Positions 1-5,309 of a stretch of 5,309 nt of DNA are shown in pieces; within the stretch, counting starts at the first letter, position 1, and the number at the start of each line of letters is the position of its first letter. The translations under genes and the position numbers were made by a program. The stretch lies in NCBI GenBank assembly GCA_937894775.1, contig CALAXC010000362.1, positions 1 through 5,309 on the forward strand, in the 5' to 3' direction. The stretch comes from an uncultured Clostridia bacterium. GTDB taxonomy: Bacteria; Bacillota; Clostridia; Oscillospirales; CAG-272. The notes beneath the pieces were generated by a model that was given only the letters and a program-made list of their open reading frames with translations, searched no databases and was not told the origin of the DNA.

Positions 1-2
1 AC

Positions 3-2285
3 AATCCCATCGCCGCAGACCGCCTGCGCTACGACGTGTTGTTCCATACGGATCTGTCACGTGATCACGGCACATCCAACGGACTTGACCTTGATCGTTT
101 GAATTGGGAAAACTATGACCTTGTGGTAATTGATGAATCCCACAATTTCCGCAACGGCGGCGAGGTGTCGGGACAATATGGCGAAAAAGAAAATCGTTAC
201 CTCAAGCTTCTTAATAAGGTTATCCGTCCCGGCGTAAAAACAAAAGTCTTGATGCTCTCCGCTACACCCGTAAACAACAGATTTAACGATTTAAAAAATC
301 AGTTGGCGTTAGCATATGAAGGCAACCCAGAATTGATCAACGATAAGCTGAACACCAAGCGTTCAATTGACGATATCTTCAGATTTGCACAGCGTGCTTT
401 CAACGTGTGGAGCGAACTTCCTGCCGAAAAACGCACAACCGAAAATCTGCTCAAAACGCTTGATTTTGATTTCTTTGAAGTGCTTGATAGCGTTACGATT
501 GCGCGCTCCCGCAAACACATTGAAAAATTCTACAATACAGAAGAAATCGGTACATTCCCCGAAAGACTGAAGCCAATCTCTCTCCGCCCGGACTTAACCG
601 ATCTGAATAGTGCAATTAACTACAACGAAATATATGAGCAGCTCATTTCCCTCAATCTTTTGGTGTATGCACCCACGTCATTTGTGTTTGAAAGCAAGCT
701 ATATAAGTATACCGATGTTACGGAAAAGAGTCTTACCCGCGCAGGTCGTGAAGCAGGTATTCGCCGTTTGATGAGTATTCAGCTCCTCAAACGTCTTGAA
801 AGCTCTGTATATTCCTTCAACCTTACGTTAAAACGAATCAAAGAGCTTATTGACAATACCATAAAGGAAATTGAGGATTTCAAAGCTCACGGTGCTTCTG
901 TGATAAATGGTTTTGAAATTCATACCGATGACGATTTTGACTTTGACGATCAAAATATCGATGATCACGCAATCGGAAAGAAAATCAAGATCGATCTTGC
1001 CGATATGGATTACGAAAGCTGGGAAAGAGAGCTACGCAAGGACTCCGAAACGCTCGAATTGGTGATTTTAATGGTTTCGGATATTACCCCCGAACACGAC
1101 AGTAAGCTCCAACAGCTCTTTGATGTGATTTCCAATAAGATCGAGCATCCCATCAATACCGACAACAAAAAGATTTTGATATTTACCGCTTTCTCTGATA
1201 CCGCGAACTATCTCTATGAAAACGTATCTACATTTGTTAAAAATAAATATGGATTGAATACAGCGCAGATCACAGGAACGGTTGACGGCAAAACAACCAT
1301 CCCTCGCTTTTCGGCAACGCTTAACAACGTGCTGACCTGCTTCTCTCCAATATCAAAGGACAAGCAGGTGCTGATGCCCAATAATAACGACAGCATCGAT
1401 GTGCTGATTGCTACCGACTGTATTTCCGAAGGTCAGAATCTGCAGGATTGCGATTACTGTATCAACTATGATATCCATTGGAATCCCGTTCGTATCATTC
1501 AGCGTTTTGGACGAATCGACCGTATCGGATCAAAGAATGCTCACATTCAGCTTGTCAACTTCTGGCCGAACGTAACGCTTGACGATTACATCAATCTCAA
1601 GAGCCGCGTTGAGACTCGAATGAAGATTACAGTTATGACCTCTACGGGCGACGATGACCTTATCAATGCAGAGGAAAAAGGCGACCTTGAATATCGTAAA
1701 GCACAACTAAAACGACTTCAGGAAGAGGTCGTAGATATTGAGGAAATGTCCAGCGGTATCTCTATTATGGATCTCGGGCTCAACGAATTTCGCCTTGATC
1801 TTCTGTCGTACACCAAGAATCACGGCGACCTCGACCATGTTCCGTTTGGTATGAACGCAGTTGTTCCCGCAAGCGAGGATATGCCCGCAGGCGTGATATT
1901 TGTTCTCAAAAACCGAACAAATGCCGTTAATATCGGACATCAGAACCGTCTGCACCCGTTCTATATGGTATATGTGGCTGAGGACGGATCGGTCATTTGC
2001 GACCACCTCTCCCCAAAAGAGCTGCTCGATAAAATGCGCTATCTTTGCAAGGACAAAACTTCCCCCTACGCCGAGCTTTGTGCGGCATTTAACCGTGAAA
2101 CACGTGACGGCAAGGATATGAGAGTATGCTCCAAGCTTCTTGGCGATGCGATACACTCTATCATTCACGTCAAGGAAGAAAGCGATATCAGCAGCTTCCT
2201 CGGAGGTGAGCAGATCAGCTTTGCTGAGAGTGGTATTTCAGGGCTTGATGATTTTGAGCTTATCTGTTTCTTAGTAGTAAAATAA
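3..2285 (+). CDS. SNF2/RapA-like DEAD/DEAH helicase, 5'-truncated
   Basis: This is the C-terminal ~760 residues of a superfamily 2 ATPase of the SNF2/RapA type, which translocates on double-stranded DNA using ATP. The frame is open to the window's left edge, so the GTG at 36 is only an internal codon; the Walker A half is outside. Counting from that GTG, the Walker B box DESH is at residues 33-36 and motif III SAT at 75-77. The second RecA-like lobe begins near 379 (KILIFTAF). Motif V (ATDCISEGQNLQ) is at 459-470 and motif VI (QRFGRIDRIG) at 489-498. An acidic Asp-rich stretch lies at about 298-310 in the helical insert between the lobes. The last ~220 residues have no motif I can name. It is the first visible gene of a co-directional block with DUF4391 and Mod genes, which suggests a motor subunit of a restriction or anti-phage system. 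The family call is firm; the exact system is inference. Confidence 0.93.
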   Translation, partial: NPIAADRLRYDVLFHTDLSRDHGTSNGLDLDRLNWENYDLVVIDESHNFRNGGEVSGQYGEKENRYLKLLNKVIRPGVKTKVLMLSATPVNNRFNDLKNQLALAYEGNPELINDKLNTKRSIDDIFRFAQRAFNVWSELPAEKRTTENLLKTLDFDFFEVLDSVTIARSRKHIEKFYNTEEIGTFPERLKPISLRPDLTDLNSAINYNEIYEQLISLNLLVYAPTSFVFESKLYKYTDVTEKSLTRAGREAGIRRLMSIQLLKRLESSVYSFNLTLKRIKELIDNTIKEIEDFKAHGASVINGFEIHTDDDFDFDDQNIDDHAIGKKIKIDLADMDYESWERELRKDSETLELVILMVSDITPEHDSKLQQLFDVISNKIEHPINTDNKKILIFTAFSDTANYLYENVSTFVKNKYGLNTAQITGTVDGKTTIPRFSATLNNVLTCFSPISKDKQVLMPNNNDSIDVLIATDCISEGQNLQDCDYCINYDIHWNPVRIIQRFGRIDRIGSKNAHIQLVNFWPNVTLDDYINLKSRVETRMKITVMTSTGDDDLINAEEKGDLEYRKAQLKRLQEEVVDIEEMSSGISIMDLGLNEFRLDLLSYTKNHGDLDHVPFGMNAVVPASEDMPAGVIFVLKNRTNAVNIGHQNRLHPFYMVYVAEDGSVICDHLSPKELLDKMRYLCKDKTSPYAELCAAFNRETRDGKDMRVCSKLLGDAIHSIIHVKEESDISSFLGGEQISFAESGISGLDDFELICFLVVK

Positions 2286-2290
2286 AGGAG
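2286..2290 (+). promoter_or_regulatory. Ribosome binding site for the 101-residue ORF
   Basis: AGGAG lies five bases before the ATG at 2296 and immediately after the helicase stop codon. It supports this ATG as the start and shows that the small ORF is probably translated. Confidence 0.7.
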
Positions 2291-2295
2291 TCGCT

Positions 2296-2601
2296 ATGAC
2301 AAACGATACTATCATCACAACAGTTTTAGAATATTTAAAGCAACGCCACCATCTTACCGATTTGGAAAAGTCCATAATCGAAACTGCCAACGAGCTATCA
2401 AAGTATCCTTTTCAGCGTGACAGTGCCGAGAAGAAGGTTGGAGAAAATTATTTGATGCACGGAGAACTGTTTGAAAATGAATTCAAGCATGCAAGTGTAT
2501 TCGTCAAACCGCTTAATCAGTTGCCCGATGAAGATATTCTGGGAAATTTAAAGTTTCAGCTATTAAAAATGTGTGCAAAGGAACTATCCAATCTACAATA
2601 A
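2296..2601 (+). CDS. Small hypothetical protein in defence operon
   Basis: I do not recognise this 101-residue protein. It starts at an ATG behind a good AGGAG site, 10 bases after the helicase stop, and its own stop overlaps the ribosome binding site of the next gene, so it sits tightly within the operon. The sequence is mixed-charge and probably mostly helical (for example LTDLEKSIIETANELSKY, then a C-terminal ILGNLKFQLLKMCAKEL segment). There is no signal peptide, membrane segment, cysteine cluster or recognisable DNA-binding motif. No nucleotidyltransferase GSxxRGD motif is present, so it is not an obvious MNT antitoxin for the HEPN-like protein downstream. An accessory subunit or small regulator of the system is possible, but this is only inferred from position. 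Confidence 0.75.
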   Translation: MTNDTIITTVLEYLKQRHHLTDLEKSIIETANELSKYPFQRDSAEKKVGENYLMHGELFENEFKHASVFVKPLNQLPDEDILGNLKFQLLKMCAKELSNLQ

Positions 2602-2606
2602 GGAGG
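2600..2606 (+). promoter_or_regulatory. Ribosome binding site deciding a GTG start
   Basis: AAGGAGG, a near-perfect Shine-Dalgarno sequence, overlaps the preceding TAA stop and lies seven bases before the GTG at 2614. It fixes GTG 2614 as the start of the DUF4391 gene rather than an ATG further in. Confidence 0.75.
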
Positions 2607-2613
2607 CATATCA

Positions 2614-3234
2614 GTGTTAGGTTTACCATCAAAAGCGGAAGTATCCAAAATGCTTCCCAAAAAAGCAATATATGAAAAATTCAATATGAACACAGCGCAG
2701 AAGGCAAAATTTGATGCTGATATTTCCCGTATCTCTATTGTTGGAGAGATTACACAGACAACTACGCAGATTGCGGCAGGCAAGACCGTCCAAGGCTTTT
2801 ACATACTTCAAATCGTCTTAAAAAACAAAAAGTACGACGAAAAAGCTATTGCGAGCCTCCCAAAACTGATACCCCAGCGAATGATTTTCCTTTTGCAGTA
2901 TGAAACACAGTATTGCCTTGCGTACTATCATAATCGTCTGTACCATACAGAGTGGATGGAACTTGATAAACTTTCAATACCGCTATTGGGACTTGATCTT
3001 GACATTGTATGGGAAAACACTATAAAACAGATTGTTTGCGGTGAAAACATTGCTGCGTGGGATGTCAATGTAACCATTGAGGAAAACATTGCTACGGAAA
3101 CGCATCGTCGCAAATTGATAACAGATATCGCATCGTTAGAAAAAAAGGTGCGTAGCGAGAAGCAGCTAAATAGACAAATTCAGCTGAATGAAGAATTAAA
3201 ACGCATGAGAAAGGAGCTGGAGCAAATATCATGA
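2614..3234 (+). CDS. DUF4391 domain protein
   Basis: This 206-residue protein resembles the DUF4391 family, whose biochemical role is unknown but which I recall beside SNF2-type helicase and type III Mod/Res genes. The start is a GTG with a strong AAGGAGG site. Family-like features are the opening LGLPSKAEV, the segment KKAIYEKFNMNTAQKAKFDADI at about residues 16-37, an alternating hydrophobic strand (FYILQIVLK) near 66-74, and a second strand region (RMIFLLQYETQYCLAYY) near 89-105. Residues ~165-206 are rich in Lys, Glu, Arg and Leu with heptad-like spacing and look like a coiled coil, suggesting oligomerisation or docking to a partner. It has no visible catalytic motif, signal peptide or membrane segment. 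Its stop overlaps the next start as ATGA, implying translational coupling. Family assignment is from pattern recognition without a search. Confidence 0.82.
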   Translation: MLGLPSKAEVSKMLPKKAIYEKFNMNTAQKAKFDADISRISIVGEITQTTTQIAAGKTVQGFYILQIVLKNKKYDEKAIASLPKLIPQRMIFLLQYETQYCLAYYHNRLYHTEWMELDKLSIPLLGLDLDIVWENTIKQIVCGENIAAWDVNVTIEENIATETHRRKLITDIASLEKKVRSEKQLNRQIQLNEELKRMRKELEQIS

Positions 3235-4376
3235 TTCAAGAATATCTTTTCATAAATAAGACAGAGAAAGAAAAAATCGAACAATATACTCCCGAAGGTA
3301 TTAAAATTGAAATATATGATATTGATAATTCCGATTGTTGGATTGCAACATTTTCCTTGTCAAGCGAAAGTGAACCAAGCGCAAATACTTTATCGAAGGT
3401 TCACGATTATATCATTGGAGAATTTCATCCCATTGTTTTGAGCAACGGTTGCTCTGCGTATTATAATAAAGCTCTTTTTCCTCATTTTAACGAATTTGAA
3501 CGAAAGCTGAGAAAACTGCTTTATTTGAAAAGTGCTCTGAGCAAAAATTCCAAGGATGCAGAGATCATAAAGGATTTGGAAAGCAAGGATTTCGGTGAAA
3601 TATTTACTCTTTTGTTCTCGGATGCTCAGTTCGTACAAAATGCTAAGAAAACAATTGGCGATAAAACATGGCAGTTTACCAAAGCTGAAATAGTTGCTGC
3701 GATAGAGCAATTGTCCGAACATACTGTTTGGGATAACTTGATAGGAAAAGATGCTGTTCCGCTATTGCGTTCAGATTTTATCAAAGTTAAGACTTTTCGC
3801 AACGATGTAATGCACGCACATGCGATGAATGCCAAAAGCTATTCTTCTGCATCAAAACTGATAAAGAAGATTAATGAGCAACTTGATACTGAAATTGGTA
3901 AAATTATTGTAGCCAAGGAGAATACAGTTCAACAAGAAGTCGAACAGGATTTCAATACGGCTATGGGCGATGCTATAAAGGATATGGATTCTGTACAGTC
4001 CGCGCGGAGCTGGCAAGAACAATTGGCAGAGTTGCAGGCTATGGCTTCTGGGATAAACTCCAGCGGTATGATCTCGGCAATAGAGGAATATCGCCGTTTA
4101 GCAAAATCGCCTGAAATAGTCGCAATGAGGGAATATCTTGCTTCTCCTGAGTTTGCAGAGATACAGAAAAGCGTGCGAGAAATATCAAAAATTCAACTGG
4201 ATATTCCGCCGGCTGTAAAAGAGTTGCAGGAGCTTGCGGCATCAATGAAAGAATATAAAATCACTATCCCACAGGAATTGTTGGAATTGCAAAAATCTCT
4301 AAAAGATTTCAAACCGGATCCCGCATTAATTGAGTTAGCAAAAAAGATCAAAGATATATCAGGAGAAACAAAATAA
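3231..4376 (+). CDS. HEPN-like putative RNase with helical repeats
   Basis: This 381-residue protein starts at an ATG that overlaps the previous stop (ATGA) and ends one base into the mod start (TAATG), so it is translationally coupled on both sides. Residues ~80-215 look like a HEPN helical domain of the Swt1-like sort. A helix with PHFNEFERKLRKLLY is at 84-98, and FRNDVMHAH at 189-197 supplies the characteristic R190-N191-x3-H195 motif used for metal-independent RNA cleavage in that superfamily. Residues 1-78 form an uncharacterised alpha/beta-looking region. From ~225 onward the protein is helical and charged, ending in proline-punctuated repeats (about 292-376) that could form a rod or coiled-coil platform. 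There is no membrane segment. In this operon it could be an RNA-cleaving effector triggered when restriction fails, but a structural HEPN with no activity is also possible. The HEPN call rests on the motif and surrounding pattern; the function is inference. Confidence 0.72.
   Translation: MIQEYLFINKTEKEKIEQYTPEGIKIEIYDIDNSDCWIATFSLSSESEPSANTLSKVHDYIIGEFHPIVLSNGCSAYYNKALFPHFNEFERKLRKLLYLKSALSKNSKDAEIIKDLESKDFGEIFTLLFSDAQFVQNAKKTIGDKTWQFTKAEIVAAIEQLSEHTVWDNLIGKDAVPLLRSDFIKVKTFRNDVMHAHAMNAKSYSSASKLIKKINEQLDTEIGKIIVAKENTVQQEVEQDFNTAMGDAIKDMDSVQSARSWQEQLAELQAMASGINSSGMISAIEEYRRLAKSPEIVAMREYLASPEFAEIQKSVREISKIQLDIPPAVKELQELAASMKEYKITIPQELLELQKSLKDFKPDPALIELAKKIKDISGETK
3795..3821 (+). other. HEPN Rx4H motif within the preceding-to-mod gene
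   Basis: These bases encode FRNDVMHAH (residues 189-197). Arg followed by Asn and then His five positions after the Arg is the usual active-site pattern of HEPN ribonucleases. An extra His at 197 follows it. Confidence 0.65.
4104..4358 (+). repeat. Degenerate proline-punctuated helical protein repeats
   Basis: The C-terminus of the HEPN-like protein contains about five loosely similar units, each starting at a proline and continuing as an amphipathic helix of the type P-x-x-(A/L/I)-x-E-L-x-x-(L/S)-K. The prolines are at residues 294, 306, 327, 347 and 364. The clearest pair is IPPAVKELQELAASMKEYK and IPQELLELQKSLKDFK. The repeats are seen only at the amino-acid level; the DNA has diverged. 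Confidence 0.5.
4361..4366 (+). promoter_or_regulatory. Ribosome binding site for mod
   Basis: AGGAGA lies about ten bases before ATG 4376, inside the end of the upstream coding region. It supports ATG 4376 over the later in-frame ATGs at 4385, 4391 and 4406, alongside the TAATG stop-start overlap. Confidence 0.5.
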
Positions 4377-5152
4377 TGGAAAAAATGAGAATGGAATCGG
4401 TAAATATGACCGAGCAGAACATAGAAAAGATCGGTGCGTTGTTCCCGAATTGCATCACGGAAACCGTAGATGAGAACGGTAAGCCCAAGAAAGCAATCAA
4501 TTTTGATATTCTCCGTCAGATGCTGACCGAGGAGGCTATTGCGGGCGATGAAAAATATGAATTTACGTGGGTAGGTAAAAAGGCAGCGATTGTGGAAGCC
4601 AACAAGCCGATTCGCAAGACTCTGCGACCCTGTCCCGAGGAAAGCAAGAATTGGGATTCGACCGAGAATCTCTACATTGAAGGAGATAACCTTGAGGCTT
4701 TGAAGCTTTTGCAGGAGAGCTATTTAGGCAGGATAAAAACGATATTTATTGATCCTCCCTACAATACAGGAAATGATTTTATTTACGCAGATAATTTTAC
4801 ATCTTCAGCGGAAGAATATTCAGAGGCATCAGGAGAATTCGATTCTGATGGAGCCCGGCTTTTTAAAAATACTGACTCCAACGGCAGATTTCATTCTGAT
4901 TGGTGCTCAATGATGTATTCTCGTTTGTTACTTGCAAGGAACTTGTTGGCTGACGATGGAAGCATATTCATTAGTATTGATTTCAATGAAGTTGAAAATC
5001 TCAAAAAGATGATGGACGAAATCTTTGGCGCGGAAAACTTTCAAAGAGAAATCATCTGGAGAATAGGTTGGCTTTCTGGATATAAAACAATGGCTCCTAA
5101 TTTTATTAGAAATCATGACACTATTCTCTTTTATTCTATTTATCAAACTTGA
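4376..5152 (+). CDS. Type III Mod-like adenine methyltransferase, 3'-truncated
   Basis: This is the N-terminal part of a beta-class N6-adenine DNA methyltransferase of the type III Mod family, which transfers a methyl group from S-adenosylmethionine to adenine in an asymmetric site. The opening (EQNIEKIGALFPNCITETVDE, residues ~14-34) and YIEGDNLEAL (about 100-109) are typical, and the catalytic motif IV DPPYNTG is at 126-132. WRIGWLSGYKTMAPNFIRNHD followed by TILFYS near the end also fits the family. Family members run to roughly 600 residues or more; here the frame stops at 258. The target recognition region and the C-terminal SAM-binding FxGxG-type motif are therefore missing, and this piece could not be an active enzyme alone. 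Homology ends near 5137, and the final residues IYQT plus the stop come from unrelated sequence. Neither other forward frame resumes a Mod-like protein beyond that point, so a simple frameshift does not explain the break. Confidence 0.9.
   Translation: MEKMRMESVNMTEQNIEKIGALFPNCITETVDENGKPKKAINFDILRQMLTEEAIAGDEKYEFTWVGKKAAIVEANKPIRKTLRPCPEESKNWDSTENLYIEGDNLEALKLLQESYLGRIKTIFIDPPYNTGNDFIYADNFTSSAEEYSEASGEFDSDGARLFKNTDSNGRFHSDWCSMMYSRLLLARNLLADDGSIFISIDFNEVENLKKMMDEIFGAENFQREIIWRIGWLSGYKTMAPNFIRNHDTILFYSIYQT
5117..5143. other. Junction between mod and antisense recR
   Basis: Forward, the Mod frame still reads family-like NHDTILFYS up to 5137. On the minus strand, the RecR frame still reads family-like LINRIKEN down to about 5123. 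The two matches overlap by around 15-25 bases, so the exact crossover cannot be placed and may involve a short stretch of shared bases. Composition changes sharply here: the line 5221-5280 has only 11 G/C in 60 bases. Confidence 0.75.
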
Positions 5153-5308
5153 AATATTAATGTCATCAGGATTTATGCCATCTATTGGTGAAATTAATCC
5201 ATCCAAAACATGATAGTAACCATCAAATATATTTAATTTTTCAAATAAATTAACAAATTTTGGTTCTTCTACAACACATAAAAATTCTTTGTTTCTGCCA
5301 TTATCTTT
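5129..5308 (-). CDS. recR: RecR recombination protein, internal fragment
   Basis: On the minus strand, 5308 to about 5129 encodes some 60 residues from the Toprim region of RecR, which works with RecO and RecF to load RecA at single-stranded DNA gaps. The signature pieces are LCVVEEPKFV (from 5281), FEKLNIFDG and YYHVLDGLISPIDGINPDD (5218-5162), followed by INISSLINRIKEN. These line up with the well-known Bacillus subtilis form ICVVQDPKDV, YHVLHGAISPMDGIGPEDI. The N-terminal helix-hairpin-helix and zinc-finger part would lie beyond 5309, while the C-terminal part is lost at the junction with mod. The frame runs on to a stop at 4928, but that tail is only the antisense of mod. Codons are far more A/T-rich than in the rest of the window, so this fragment probably comes from a different, very low-GC genome (Mollicutes- or Bacilli-like by feel). 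Confidence 0.85.
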
Positions 5309-5309
5309 G

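Noticed and set aside
36..38. GTG as start codon of the helicase gene
   Set aside because: The frame is open to the left edge (NPIAADRLRYD precedes it) and the family needs a Walker A domain upstream. The gene is truncated by the window, not started here.
1707..2168. 153-residue minus-strand ORF opposite the helicase
   Set aside because: It lies wholly antisense to a well-supported helicase coding region and shows no recognisable domain or ribosome binding site of note.
2614..3234. Possible nuclease active site in the DUF4391 protein
   Set aside because: I could not find a PD-(D/E)xK, HNH or other catalytic pattern that stood out, so no enzymatic role is claimed.
4928..5206. 92-residue minus-strand ORF starting at 5206
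   Set aside because: Its first ~25 residues are the RecR fragment and the rest is the antisense of mod, so as a unit it is an artefact of the junction.
5120..5240. Phase-variable frameshift as the reason for the mod stop
   Set aside because: Neither other forward frame continues a Mod-like sequence after 5137, and there is no long simple repeat at the break. The minus-strand RecR match explains the downstream bases better.
1..5309. CRISPR arrays, tRNAs, rRNAs, insertion sequences or terminators
   Set aside because: The window is almost entirely coding, and I saw no direct-repeat array, transposase, tRNA-like fold or hairpin with a T-run between genes.

Overview
The window is a compact, one-directional (+ strand) block of five genes that reads as part of a restriction-modification-like defence operon, followed by a short stretch that does not belong to it. 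Nearly all of it is coding. Genes are 10-12 bases apart or overlap by 1-4 bases, and good AGGAG-type ribosome binding sites precede several starts. The moderately A/T-rich coding, strong Shine-Dalgarno sites and overall protein character suggest a Firmicute, probably a Clostridia-type gut or anaerobic bacterium. That placement is inference, not a species call.

Layout: (1) 3-2285, the 3' part of an SNF2/RapA-like superfamily 2 helicase; its Walker A half lies outside the window. (2) 2296-2601, a 101-residue protein I do not recognise. (3) 2614-3234, a DUF4391-type protein with a GTG start and a C-terminal coiled coil. (4) 3231-4376, a 381-residue protein that appears to carry a HEPN ribonuclease-type domain (R190-N191-x3-H195) followed by proline-punctuated helical repeats. 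(5) 4376-5152, the N-terminal part of a type III Mod-like N6-adenine methyltransferase with DPPY, cut off before the rest of its catalytic and target-recognition regions. The usual partner, a type III Res nuclease-helicase, would be expected next but is absent from the window.

The last ~170 bases (about 5140-5309) are much more A/T-rich and encode, on the minus strand, a clear fragment of the recombination protein RecR (Toprim region). The Mod reading frame matches its family to about 5137, and the RecR frame matches its family from 5308 down to about 5129-5117. Two unrelated genes therefore meet tail to tail at a junction near 5117-5143. The simplest explanation is a chimeric join (assembly or amplification artefact) near the end of a contig; a real rearrangement is possible but less likely.

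How the genes may work together (inference): Mod would methylate host DNA, and the SNF2 helicase and the missing nuclease would act on unmodified DNA. DUF4391 is an accessory factor of unknown role that I recall next to such genes. The HEPN-like protein could add an RNA-cleaving, abortive-infection-style layer, comparable in principle to PrrC anticodon nuclease sitting within a type I restriction locus. The middle genes (about 2300-4376) are visibly more A/T-rich than the helicase and the start of mod, as if they had a separate history.
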